From an uncultured Clostridia bacterium (lineage in GTDB: Bacteria; Bacillota; Clostridia; Christensenellales; UBA1242): a DNA stretch of 15,245 bases. Under the pieces are notes generated by a model. It did not search any database and had not been told where the DNA came from. It worked only from the letters and a program-made list of their open reading frames with translations. Shown here piece by piece: positions 1-6,910 of the stretch. Each line of letters starts with the position of its first letter. The first letter of the stretch is position 1. The stretch is taken from contig CAKVOF010000029.1 in the NCBI GenBank assembly GCA_934778125.1, forward strand, positions 1-15,245. The letters run 5' to 3'. The position numbers and the translations under genes were made by a program.

Positions 1-33
1 ACCTAATAAATTAAAATATATAAATTTACTTTT

Positions 34-77
34 ATCAAATAAAAAACTTGTTTGGTTATTTAAACCTTTTATTTGAT
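34..77 (-). terminator. AT-rich hairpin after the HEPN-CBS gene
   Basis: A perfect 11-bp inverted repeat (ATCAAATAAAA at 34-44, TTTTATTTGAT at 67-77) encloses a smaller GGTT/AACC hairpin and lies about 20 bases past the stop codon of the minus-strand gene that ends at 97. Read on the minus strand, the distal arm begins with a T-run. It is a plausible but GC-poor intrinsic terminator and could act in both directions. Confidence 0.45.
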
Positions 78-96
78 TATAAGTGTTCATCTCATT

Positions 97-834
97 TTAA
101 ACATAATTATCAAGTATTTTGTTAATATCCATAATATCGCCAACAGAAATAATTCCTATTGGACTTTCAAGCAAACTGCCAGTTTTTGTTATTATAATAA
201 TCAATAACTTTCTATTTTCTGTGAAAAGGTTTAAAACTTTATCAAGCGTTATTTTTGAATCAGAAATTGTGTAATAATTATCAAACATCATTTCTTTTAA
301 TGATTCTTCAATCGTAGTTTCAATAATATAATTATTTATATCAACCTTCTCATAGATTTTTTTACCCATTAACTTTGTTAGTTTATTTGCATTAGCAACG
401 CCAATAAGCATTTGGTTTTTATAAATCGGTAAATTACTAACTCCGTTTTGATACATTAATTTCATAACATCAGCAATTTTTTCGTTATACTCAATCTTAT
501 AAAAGTTTTTATTACAAACGGTATCAATTGCAAGAGGTGGCGTACAAATCAAATTTGTTATTCTCTCATAATTCTCAACCACTTCTGTTTTAGGTTCAGC
601 AATTACTTCGTTATCATCTGAATTATGAACAATCGCATTTCTTAATCTACCATAATCTATTAAATCATCTTCATATTTTCTAACAAGCTCATTGGTTCTT
701 GCAGCTCGTTTAACCGCTTCTGTGTAACTAATCGAACGTTTCATGTCACCTTGTGTTCTTAGTGCACTATCAATTTTATTGTAGCAATTAATAAATCTAA
801 TCGCATTACCAGTATTATCTTTAACTAAAGCCAT
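97..834 (-). CDS. HEPN-like domain fused to a CBS-domain pair
   Basis: The predicted protein has 245 aa. The start at 834 was chosen because GGAGA lies 6 bases upstream; the reading frame stays open to 906, but that extension is a hydrophobic stretch without a ribosome site. Residues 1-72 are helical and contain R65-N66-x3-H70 (LRNAIVHN), matching the R-(N/H/D)-x3-H signature of HEPN domains, many of which are RNA-cleaving or RNA-binding. Residues about 95-165 and 175-240 look like two CBS repeats (LPIYKNQMLIGVANANKL; SPIGIISVGDIM), which as pairs usually bind adenine nucleotides or S-adenosyl compounds. No membrane segment or transporter domain follows the CBS pair, so it is a soluble protein. 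It stands alone, with no toxin-partner gene in sight. CBS-dependent control of a HEPN activity is inference; the HEPN motif could also be structural only. Confidence 0.8.
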   Translation of the reverse strand: MALVKDNTGNAIRFINCYNKIDSALRTQGDMKRSISYTEAVKRAARTNELVRKYEDDLIDYGRLRNAIVHNSDDNEVIAEPKTEVVENYERITNLICTPPLAIDTVCNKNFYKIEYNEKIADVMKLMYQNGVSNLPIYKNQMLIGVANANKLTKLMGKKIYEKVDINNYIIETTIEESLKEMMFDNYYTISDSKITLDKVLNLFTENRKLLIIIITKTGSLLESPIGIISVGDIMDINKILDNYV

Positions 835-863
835 AATTTCTCCAAAAATTTCAAATATATAAT

Positions 864-892
864 ATGATAACAAATTTAATAAAAATAAACAA
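864..892 (-). promoter_or_regulatory. Possible promoter of the HEPN-CBS gene
   Basis: On the minus strand TTGTTT (892-887) is followed after 17 bases by TATCAT (869-864). Transcription would start near 857, giving a leader of about 23 bases that contains the GGAGA ribosome site. The boxes are weak and the region is AT-rich, so chance matches are likely. Confidence 0.35.
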
Positions 893-1137
893 ATAATTAC
901 AAACAATTAATCACAAGTTAGCCATCAATTTTAAAAATTGACAATTAAACAAACTTGCAAAACATTAAAATAATAAAAATGCTACTTTTATAATTAACCA
1001 ATTACTAATTTATTTGCATCATCTGAACAATACTTTTTATTAAACTATTAATGTTATAATGATTTTTGCCAAATTTTATCTTAATATTAAATAATTACAC
1101 ATATTGTTAATGAAAACAATTTGTTTTTATTAAATCA
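893..1137. other. AT-rich intergenic stretch, no gene seen
   Basis: This stretch lies between the divergent HEPN-CBS gene and the SRP RNA gene. No reading frame with a ribosome site was seen on either strand. The one structured element is a 15-base palindrome at 926-940 (CAATTTT-A-AAAATTG), which could be a protein-binding site or simply a product of base composition. Confidence 0.5.
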
Positions 1138-1166
1138 TTGCAAAAATATTTTAAATATGCTATAAT
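1138..1166 (+). promoter_or_regulatory. SRP RNA promoter
   Basis: TTGCAA (1138-1143), a 17-base spacer and a perfect TATAAT (1161-1166) precede the SRP RNA by about 7 bases. Spacing is ideal for a housekeeping sigma factor. The same TTGCAA -35 box occurs in front of the coiled-coil gene and smpB. Confidence 0.85.
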
Positions 1167-1172
1167 ATAATA

Positions 1173-1441
1173 TCGTGCTAGGCGGGGAGCTAGTTGTGCC
1201 CTGTAACCCGAAACCAACTATAGCGGGGCTGATGATTGCTCGAGGTATGTTAGTTTATAAGTTTTTTGCATATTAGTTAGTGTTGATTTTAAAGTCTTAT
1301 GCAATAGTTAACCATGAACCATGTCAGGTTCGGAAGAAAGCAGCATTAAGTGGATCTAATTATGTGCCATAAGGTAGCTTTGAATGAGCTAGTTAGTATG
1401 TAAATGCTTATGTAACAGTATCGGAAGCAATTGCACGATTT
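1173..1441 (+). ncRNA. ffs: Signal recognition particle RNA, long Bacillus type
   Basis: This is the RNA core of the signal recognition particle, which with Ffh targets nascent membrane and secreted proteins to the translocon. The 5' part (GGCGGGGAGCTAG... TGCCCTGTAACCCG, about 1181-1210) is the Alu domain of the Bacillus scRNA type. The S domain is seen at 1322-1346: AGGTTCGGAAGAAAGCAGC, with the GGAA tetraloop at 1332-1335 and the asymmetric loop bound by Ffh. Relative to the usual UCC-GGAA-GGA, this copy has UUC-GGAA-GAA, a compensatory pair change that keeps the helix. The ends pair (CGTGC near 1174 with GCACG at 1433-1437) and are followed by a T-run at 1439-1445 that acts as terminator. 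The length of about 270 nt matches the Bacillus RNA. Exact ends are inferred from the promoter and the T-run. Confidence 0.96.
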
Positions 1442-1456
1442 TTTTGTAAGATAAAG

Positions 1457-1498
1457 AGTCCATAGGATTAAATACATTTTAATTCGCGGACTTTTTTT
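1457..1498 (+). terminator. Second terminator behind the SRP RNA
   Basis: AGTCC (1457-1461) pairs with GGACT (1488-1492), with an inner ATTAAA/TTTAAT helix, and the stem runs into seven T bases. It stands about 10 bases after the SRP RNA's own T-run and protects against readthrough into the convergent coiled-coil gene. Confidence 0.7.
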
Positions 1499-1599
1499 AA
1501 TTATTAATAAAACTATCTAGTCAATAGAAAAAAAACAATTTCGTTTTAAACTCATTCAAAGAAATGAAAAAAGAGTAAAATGCAAACTAGACCAGGCTC

Positions 1600-1656
1600 G
1601 AAAACCCAAAATCATAGAAGTTTATTTACATAAATGACTATTGGTTTTGGGTTTTC
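1600..1656. repeat. Perfect 12-bp inverted repeat 3' of the coiled-coil gene
   Basis: GAAAACCCAAAA (1600-1611) and TTTTGGGTTTTC (1645-1656) are exact inverted copies with 33 bases between them; an inner TCAT/ATGA pair could lengthen the stem. It starts 36 bases past the stop codon of the minus-strand coiled-coil gene. No T-run follows on either strand, so it is not a standard terminator. A weaker AAAAC/GTTTT hairpin with T8 on the minus strand (about 1527-1547) may be the actual terminator. Confidence 0.7.
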
Positions 1657-1692
1657 AGTAACGCAGTATAGCGCAGTATTTTGCTCTTTTTT

Positions 1693-4600
1693 CTATGAGT
1701 TTATTCTAAACCAGCTTATAGAATTCTTAACACTAGCAATATCATCATTCAATCTTTTGATGTGTTTCTTTATTAGTTTGTTATTTTTTTCTAATTCCGG
1801 AAATCTATCACGGTTGGAACGGATGATTTGTTCGCTTGTGAAAACAGTATCTTTTAATTGCTCTAGAACTTTCATATCGTTATCTAATTTTTCTTTTTTT
1901 GCTTCAGATAAGTTTGCATTGTTTCTAACGCCGTAAAGGGCAACTTTTTGGCGAGCTATGCTCATTTCTTTAGCTTGAAGTTTTTGATAATTTCTTTCAT
2001 AGCTATTTTTGATTCTAACTAAAGGAAGATACTCTTTGTTGTTATCTTTTAGGTCTTTTTCAGCTTCTGCAAGTTCTTTTTCTAAAACTTCTAGTCTTTC
2101 AACATAGAAATCTTTACTTTGAGTTGGTTTTTCGTAGGCAGGCTTTGTTGATGATTTATCTTCAATAACTATTGTTGGTTCAGTAGTTTTTGATTTAATT
2201 TCAATTGGAGTAATCTTTGATTTTGATTCTGAACCATTTGTGGTTGTTGATTCAAAAGTTTCTTCTGTTTTTGTTTCAACAATTATTCTTTTGTTTGGTG
2301 CAAATTCAATTGTTGCATTGTTTTGATTTGGAGCATTAGCAATTGGAGTTGTAACAGCTTTTAAATCCAAAGCTTTGATATTTCTATTCAATCTTTCCAA
2401 CTGCTTTTTCTTTTGATCGTTAATTCTTTTCTTTTCAGCTAATTCTTTTTTCTTACTATTTTCAACAGATTCAACCTTTTTGATATAGTTTTCTTTTTCG
2501 ATTTTAGCTGTGTTATTCATAATCTTAACAATTCTTGAATTCATTTTTGCTATTTTTGCATAAATTGATTCTTTATTGTCGTTTTCAGCTGGAACAACAA
2601 TTGTTTCAACCTTGCTAGCGTTTTGACTTTCTCTAATTGCTCTTAATTCTTCAGCTCTTAATTTTAAGTCATCTTTTAAGCCTTGAACCTCTTCTTCTAA
2701 GTCAGAATAATCTGAATTGCTATTCTTTAGTTGCCTTATTTCTTCTTCTTTTTCAGCAATTTCTCTTTTAGCATCGTTTAATTCTTTATTGATTTTTTCT
2801 AGCAAGTCAGTTCTTTCAATTTCAGCTTGAGATTGATAATCTATCAATTCTTCTTCTTTATTCTTCAACTCCTCTTTAAGTTGAATTAATTGGTCTTTTT
2901 CTTTGCTTGAATCTTCTTGTTTTTTAAGTAGATCTTGAATTTGAGCTTCTTTATCTTCAATTTCTTTTTGTTTGTCTTCAATTTCTTTTTGATGGCTTTC
3001 AATTATATCTTTTAATTCTTCCAATTGATTAGCCATCTTATTAACCTGCTTTCTTTCATCTTCTTTTAGTTGATTTTGAGCAGATATTAATTCTTTTTCT
3101 TTTAAATCCCAAGCAAGCTTTAAGTTTTCAAGTTCTTCAATTTCTTTTGAGAAGTCTTCTTTTTGTTTCTTCAACTCAAGAATTTCCTGTTCTTTAGCTT
3201 CCATTTCAGCCATTGAAGATTCTAACTCACTCGTTAATTTTTCAATATTTTGTTTGTTTTCTTCTTGTTGTTGCTCTTGAATTGCTAAAAGCTCAGCTTC
3301 TTTGTCTTCCCATTGTTGTTTCAATGCTTCTAGTTCTTCATTTTCTTTAGAATAATCTTCATTTATTTTCTTTAAATTTTCAATTTCTTGTTGGCGAGCT
3401 TTAATATCTTGTTTGAACACTTCCAAATTTCTTTCAAGTTTTTCAATCGTTCTTCTATCTTCATCTTTTTGTTCTGCTTGAATTTTTTGAAGTTCTTCCT
3501 CTCTTGCCTTCCACTCTTGCCTTAAGTTATCTAACTCTTCTTTTTCTTTAGTTGTATCTTCATTTTGTTTTCTTAATGCAATAATTTCAGCTTCTTTTCC
3601 GTCTATAACCTGCTTTGATTTTTCTTGCTCTTGTGCAAGTTTATCTGCTAATGCTTGATTCTCTTTTCTTTGTTCTGCTTGAATTTCGTTAAGTTCTTCT
3701 TCTTTTCTAGCCCATTCCATCTTTAACTTTTCAAGTTCTTCTTTTTCTTTTGAATAATCTTCTTTAATGCTAATTAAGTCATCAATTTCTTTTTGCTTAG
3801 CTTTAATTTCTTCCTTAGATAATTCCAAGTTATTGTTCATAGCTTCAACAATTTTCTTATTTTCTTCTTGTTGTTGCTTTTGCATAACAAGCAACTCATT
3901 TTCTCTATTTGTTAGTTCTTCGTTTAATTGCTCTAATTCTTGTTTTTCTTTAGAATAATCTTCTTTTTGCTTCGTTAATTTTTCTATTTGTTCTTGCTTT
4001 TCTTGAATATCACGCTTATAAGCATAAAGTTCACGATTGATCTCATCCATCCTTGCAAGATCTTCACGCCTTTGCTTTCTTTGAGTTTCAACTAGTTCTT
4101 CTTCCCTTGCTTTCCACTCTTGTTTTAAAGCATCAAGTTCTTCTTTTTCTTTATTGTAGTTTTCTTTGTATTGTTTTAATTCCTCAATTTCTTTTTCTCT
4201 TTCTTTTAGTTGTTTCTTAGAAACTGATAGGTCACGAACAATTGAATCAATAACTTTTTTATCATTATTATTTTGAGCTTGAGCTTGTTGATTCTTTTGC
4301 TCTCTTTCAATCCATTCTTTTTTAAGTTCAGCAAAGTCTTTCAAGTCCTTAGCATATTGGTCTTGAATTTCTTGCAAAGCACGTAATTGTTTTTGATTTT
4401 GTTCTTCAAGTTCTTTTTCACGCCTTGATTTTCTATCGGCATAACCATAGCCATAATAATCTTCTTCATCATCATAGCGAGAATATCTTGAACGAGATTT
4501 TTCATTTCTATAATCTTGCCTATAATCGTTATTTGGTGCACCATGATAAATAACTTTAGATTTTCTATTATTTTCAGCTTGTTGACGTTTAAGGTCTTCA

Positions 4601-5532
4601 ATTTCTCTATCTCTATCTTCAAGCATTTTATTTTTAAGATTTTCGATTTCTCTTTCTTTTTCTTTAATTTGAGATTTATACTCATTAATTTCAGCTTGTT
4701 TCTTTTCTTCTTCAACATTCTTAGCAGGCTTCTTAACCATAAATCTAATTGGTTTATGTTCTTCCTTGCTTTGAACTGGTTTTTCTTCTTTTACTTGTGA
4801 CTCAGCTAAACCTTTCTTTAAAGCCTCAAGTTCTTCTTTTTGTTTTTCGATCTCTTCCTTCAATTTTGAAATCTCTTCAGAATCTCCGGATTCGCTTGAT
4901 TTAGCAACAACTTCTTCCTTAACCGGTTTAACCTCTTCAACAACTCTCGCTTCTTGAACAGGATCTTTTTTAGATTTATTGTATTCCTTTAATGCTTTCT
5001 CAGTAACTTCATCTAAGATATCTTCAAATTCATCATCTGTTAATCCATCACTATTAACATCTTTCGTAGGTTGTTGTACTGGTGCTTTAGCTGGTGCTGG
5101 TGCATTAACACTTGAAAATGAATTAGCTTGAGCTGGTGCATTATCTTGCTTTGCTAATTTTTCTTGTAATTCGCGTTGCTCTTGAACAGCTTTATCAAAG
5201 TCTATTTGAGAAACATTATCATCTTCATTTTTTGCTTCAACTTCTGATAAATTCTCTTCATACTTGTAATCCTTTGGGGCATCTGAATTTAACACAACAA
5301 CTTCATCTTCATTTTTAGTTTTAACTTTAGTTGTTGTTGTTTTTGTTGTGGTTGATTTGCTCCTTCTATTGCTCTCAACGTTTTCTCTCCAATCCATACG
5401 ATTGAAATAAACACCTTTATGGGTGTCAAATAATGAAACAATAAGATCCATTAAAAAACTCAATAAAAATGTTCCAACTAAAATAATGCCTACCAAAATT
5501 GTGATTTCCAATAAAATTTTTAAAAATACCAT
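1693..5532 (-). CDS. Giant membrane-anchored coiled-coil protein with 67-residue repeats
   Basis: The predicted protein has 1279 aa and no family I can name. Residues 4-35 are strongly hydrophobic: one long membrane anchor or a tight hairpin, without a signal-peptidase site. A basic, Thr-rich linker (50-72), an Ala/Pro/Gln-rich stretch (132-156) and an acidic segment with DVNSDG (158-163), faintly EF-hand-like but one residue short, come next. Coiled coil appears at 215-325, then a Tyr/Arg/Asp-rich low-complexity patch at 329-370. Residues 393-971 are tandem 67-residue coiled-coil repeats. After a low-complexity Thr/Ser/Pro region (1056-1140), a separate helical domain at 1141-1279 closes the protein. 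The start has a GAGG ribosome site (AGAGGTAGGAT just upstream). The gene is monocistronic, with a promoter near 5790 and a leader of over 200 bases. The architecture suggests a cell-envelope-tethered filament or scaffold facing the cytoplasm; topology and role are inference. Confidence 0.92.
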   Translation of the reverse strand: MVFLKILLEITILVGIILVGTFLLSFLMDLIVSLFDTHKGVYFNRMDWRENVESNRRSKSTTTKTTTTKVKTKNEDEVVVLNSDAPKDYKYEENLSEVEAKNEDDNVSQIDFDKAVQEQRELQEKLAKQDNAPAQANSFSSVNAPAPAKAPVQQPTKDVNSDGLTDDEFEDILDEVTEKALKEYNKSKKDPVQEARVVEEVKPVKEEVVAKSSESGDSEEISKLKEEIEKQKEELEALKKGLAESQVKEEKPVQSKEEHKPIRFMVKKPAKNVEEEKKQAEINEYKSQIKEKEREIENLKNKMLEDRDREIEDLKRQQAENNRKSKVIYHGAPNNDYRQDYRNEKSRSRYSRYDDEEDYYGYGYADRKSRREKELEEQNQKQLRALQEIQDQYAKDLKDFAELKKEWIEREQKNQQAQAQNNNDKKVIDSIVRDLSVSKKQLKEREKEIEELKQYKENYNKEKEELDALKQEWKAREEELVETQRKQRREDLARMDEINRELYAYKRDIQEKQEQIEKLTKQKEDYSKEKQELEQLNEELTNRENELLVMQKQQQEENKKIVEAMNNNLELSKEEIKAKQKEIDDLISIKEDYSKEKEELEKLKMEWARKEEELNEIQAEQRKENQALADKLAQEQEKSKQVIDGKEAEIIALRKQNEDTTKEKEELDNLRQEWKAREEELQKIQAEQKDEDRRTIEKLERNLEVFKQDIKARQQEIENLKKINEDYSKENEELEALKQQWEDKEAELLAIQEQQQEENKQNIEKLTSELESSMAEMEAKEQEILELKKQKEDFSKEIEELENLKLAWDLKEKELISAQNQLKEDERKQVNKMANQLEELKDIIESHQKEIEDKQKEIEDKEAQIQDLLKKQEDSSKEKDQLIQLKEELKNKEEELIDYQSQAEIERTDLLEKINKELNDAKREIAEKEEEIRQLKNSNSDYSDLEEEVQGLKDDLKLRAEELRAIRESQNASKVETIVVPAENDNKESIYAKIAKMNSRIVKIMNNTAKIEKENYIKKVESVENSKKKELAEKKRINDQKKKQLERLNRNIKALDLKAVTTPIANAPNQNNATIEFAPNKRIIVETKTEETFESTTTNGSESKSKITPIEIKSKTTEPTIVIEDKSSTKPAYEKPTQSKDFYVERLEVLEKELAEAEKDLKDNNKEYLPLVRIKNSYERNYQKLQAKEMSIARQKVALYGVRNNANLSEAKKEKLDNDMKVLEQLKDTVFTSEQIIRSNRDRFPELEKNNKLIKKHIKRLNDDIASVKNSISWFRINS
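2620..4356 (-). repeat. Tandem coding repeat, 201-bp unit (67 residues)
   Basis: Inside the coiled-coil gene, units begin at residues 393, 459, 526, 593, 660, 727, 794, 875 and 942 (the last is partial). Five units (2-6) and unit 8 are exactly 67 residues; unit 1 is 66; unit 7 is 81 because of a 14-residue insertion (HQKEIED/KQKEIED). Each unit opens with a (Y/F)SKEKEEL-type motif and carries a Trp at position 15 in most units (QEW, MEW, QQW, LAW). Sequence identity is moderate at the DNA level, so the repeats are old and diverged rather than recently amplified. Confidence 0.9.
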
Positions 5533-5535
5533 ATC

Positions 5536-5685
5536 CTACCTCTTATAAATCTGGTGTGAGTAAAGCGGTCCGAATTTTATTCGTACATAAACCCCTTGCA
5601 TTAAAAAATTTAAAGTTTTCCATTTTGACCAACACATATTATATTTTTTGACAATAACCGCATACTTAATGTCAGAAACTACCAT
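5536..5685 (-). CDS. Possible 49-aa leader ORF before the coiled-coil gene
   Basis: An ATG at 5685 opens a 49-residue frame whose TAG stop lies within the ribosome site of the coiled-coil gene, 3 bases before its ATG. It holds two Trp and several aromatic and basic residues, unusual for random AT-rich DNA, but no Shine-Dalgarno site precedes the ATG, and the frame continues upstream to a TTG at 5742. It lies wholly inside the predicted 5' leader (start near 5755). It could be a coupled leader peptide or non-coding leader RNA; evidence is thin. Confidence 0.2.
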   Translation of the reverse strand: MVVSDIKYAVIVKKYNMCWSKWKTLNFLMQGVYVRIKFGPLYSHQIYKR

Positions 5686-5761
5686 ACTCGAGATAATTCT
5701 AATATAACTAGTGTTAAAATCGACTTTTAATCCAACAAACAAGCCAAAACATAGTGTTTAT

Positions 5762-5790
5762 ATAATACCACATTTAAATCTTTTTTGCAA
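5762..5790 (-). promoter_or_regulatory. Promoter of the coiled-coil gene
   Basis: On the minus strand TTGCAA (5790-5785), 17 bases, TATTAT (5767-5762). Transcription would start near 5755, about 220 bases before the ATG, giving an unusually long leader. The boxes match those of smpB exactly. Confidence 0.65.
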
Positions 5791-5837
5791 TAGCTAATAA
5801 TAATTTTTTTGCCAAAAAATGATGTTTTGATAAAAAT

Positions 5838-5884
5838 AAAAAAATCCTCAAAACCCGATTAAACATTTGGAGTTTTAAGGATTT
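5838..5884 (-). terminator. Intrinsic terminator of the upstream small gene
   Basis: Arms at 5842-5854 and 5872-5884 pair over 12 of 13 positions (AAATCCT-x-AAAAC with GTTTT-x-AGGATTT); on the minus strand a T-run follows. It lies 13 bases after the stop codon at 5897 and separates that gene from the promoter of the coiled-coil gene. Confidence 0.85.
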
Positions 5885-5896
5885 AAATTTTAATGA

Positions 5897-6325
5897 TTAT
5901 TTTTTCTTTGATTGAAGTTTTGCAACGATTTCGTTAATTTCTTGTTTTGCTTGCGTAACCGCCTCAGGGCTAGTTATTTTAAGTTCAAGATTATTGAATC
6001 TTGCAATAAGTGTGTTGTATTTAACAAACATACGAATATAATCTGTGTTACCAACACCAATAGCAACATCATATTTATTTGGTTTTAATCTTGCTTTAGG
6101 TTGATCTAGAGCATAGTTTTGCAAAATATTGAAATATTTCTTTTCAACTACTGATAGTCCTCCAAACGCACTTTTAAAATCTTTTTTAATTAATGAACTA
6201 AGTCCCGTTTGTAAATTTAAATTTGGAGCATTTAAATTCGGCATACTATTTAAATTGCCCCTATTTGATAAATTATTCTCAGGTTTATGCTCAATTTCAT
6301 GTAGTATTTTTATATATATTATCAT
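5897..6325 (-). CDS. Small protein of unknown function, start uncertain
   Basis: From the ATG at 6325 the product is 142 aa. I do not recognise a family. It has an Asn/Leu-rich stretch (SNRGNLNSMPNLNAPNLNL), then a soluble helical region with QPKARLKPNKYDVAIGVGN and a Lys-rich C-terminus (KLQSKKK). The frame is open up to 6373, but a promoter with a perfect TATAAT at 6365-6360 lies inside that extension, so translation must begin later. No good ribosome site precedes 6325. A nearby ATG at 6335, in another frame, encodes MPKYDNIYKNT, hydrophilic like the rest of the protein, and a single-base shift near 6302 would join it to the main frame; the real start may therefore be 6335 with a frameshift. 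The dedicated terminator and natural codon pattern downstream support a real gene. The first dozen residues are unreliable. Confidence 0.6.
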   Translation of the reverse strand: MIIYIKILHEIEHKPENNLSNRGNLNSMPNLNAPNLNLQTGLSSLIKKDFKSAFGGLSVVEKKYFNILQNYALDQPKARLKPNKYDVAIGVGNTDYIRMFVKYNTLIARFNNLELKITSPEAVTQAKQEINEIVAKLQSKKK

Positions 6326-6359
6326 ATTTTGGCATATTCTCAAACTAAATATAACAATA

Positions 6360-6387
6360 ATTATAAAAAACACTTAAAAAGCATCAA
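6360..6387 (-). promoter_or_regulatory. Promoter of the small unknown gene
   Basis: On the minus strand TTGATG (6387-6382), a 16-base spacer and a perfect TATAAT (6365-6360). A start near 6353 gives a leader of 18 to 28 bases, depending on which ATG is used. Confidence 0.6.
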
Positions 6388-6534
6388 AAATTGCATTAAA
6401 AATCATACTTTTAATTCATAACGCAAACATTTTAATAATCAAACACTAAACACATAGTTTTCATAGTATTCATGCAATCAAAAATGCCTTTATACTTTAT
6501 TTTTTAAATAATAAATTCTTTTATTCGTGATATA
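6388..6534. other. AT-rich intergenic stretch, no gene seen
   Basis: This is the gap between the small unknown gene and the terminator of the regulator cassette. No frame with a ribosome site, RNA motif or repeat of note was seen. Confidence 0.5.
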
Positions 6535-6535
6535 C

Positions 6536-6600
6536 AAAAAAAGAACTACTCATCTGAAGTGAACCCCGTAGGGGTCACTTCAGATCATAGCTCATTTTTT
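6536..6600. terminator. Strong bidirectional terminator closing the regulator gene
   Basis: Arms at 6552-6567 and 6571-6585 pair over 15 bp with one bulged A and a 3-base GTA loop (ATCTGAAGTGA-A-CCCC with GGGGTCACTTCAGAT). An A-run (6536-6542) and a T-run (6595-6600) flank it, so it can terminate from either side. It sits 13 bases past the stop codon of the HTH gene. Its GC content and perfection contrast with the AT-rich neighbours. Confidence 0.85.
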
Positions 6601-6612
6601 ATGTTCCCTTAC

Positions 6613-6855
6613 TTAATCTGTGTCTAAATTGTCAAGATTAAAAACTGAATCATTAAAGAATTCATCTAGTGTCATATCCAATGCTTCCACCACTTTTACG
6701 ATGGTTGAAAACTTTACATCTGTGTTTACTTCATTGAAAATGTATCTAAGTGCAGAGTGCGATATGCCTGATTTCTTTTCTAGTTGATACTTAGACATAT
6801 TTTTCTTTACCAGAATGTCGCTTATTCTAAGGGCAAACGCTTTATTTAGAGTCAT
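6613..6855 (-). CDS. Cro/C1-type (XRE) DNA-binding regulator
   Basis: The 80-aa protein is essentially one helix-turn-helix domain (residues about 8-66): RISDILVKKNMSKYQLEKKSGISHSALRYIFNE, with the turn at KKSGISHSALRYI, then the usual C-terminal helices (IVKVVEALDMTLDEFF) and a short acidic tail. It has no effector or dimerisation domain beyond the HTH, as in small phage and plasmid repressors. GGAGG lies 7 bases before the ATG. It is divergent from the SLOG gene across 140 bases containing several GTGAAG/AAGTGC repeats; an inverted repeat overlaps its probable -35 box, which suggests autoregulation and joint control of the SLOG gene (inference). Confidence 0.9.
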   Translation of the reverse strand: MTLNKAFALRISDILVKKNMSKYQLEKKSGISHSALRYIFNEVNTDVKFSTIVKVVEALDMTLDEFFNDSVFNLDNLDTD

Positions 6856-6881
6856 TTATATACCTCCATTCTTCACTTTTA

Positions 6882-6910
6882 ATTTTAACATGAGTGGTTG
6901 GTGTATATAA
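6882..6910 (-). promoter_or_regulatory. Possible promoter of the HTH regulator
   Basis: On the minus strand TTATAT (6910-6905), 17 bases, TAAAAT (6887-6882), with a start near 6875. The -35 box overlaps the left arm of the inverted repeat at 6907-6930. The -35 is poor, which would fit a weak, self-repressed promoter. Confidence 0.4.

Noticed and set aside
158..700. CBS domains as part of a transporter or IMP dehydrogenase
   Set aside because: No membrane segments or catalytic barrel accompany the CBS pair in this 245-aa protein.
1634..1936. Plus-strand open frame of 100 codons
   Set aside because: Mostly antisense to the coiled-coil gene; low-complexity Phe/Ser composition, a shadow of its Lys/Glu-rich codons.
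3767..3958. Cys/Ser-rich plus-strand peptide
   Set aside because: Exact antisense of the repeat rod; the Cys and Ser arise from the complement of Glu/Lys/Gln-rich codons.
4341..4718. Minus-strand frame of 125 codons inside the coiled-coil gene
   Set aside because: Runs in another frame of the same strand, Lys/Ile/Met-rich low complexity, no ribosome site.
5048..5061. EF-hand calcium site at DVNSDG of the coiled-coil protein
   Set aside because: The loop is one residue short: position 12 is Phe, not the Glu required for calcium binding.
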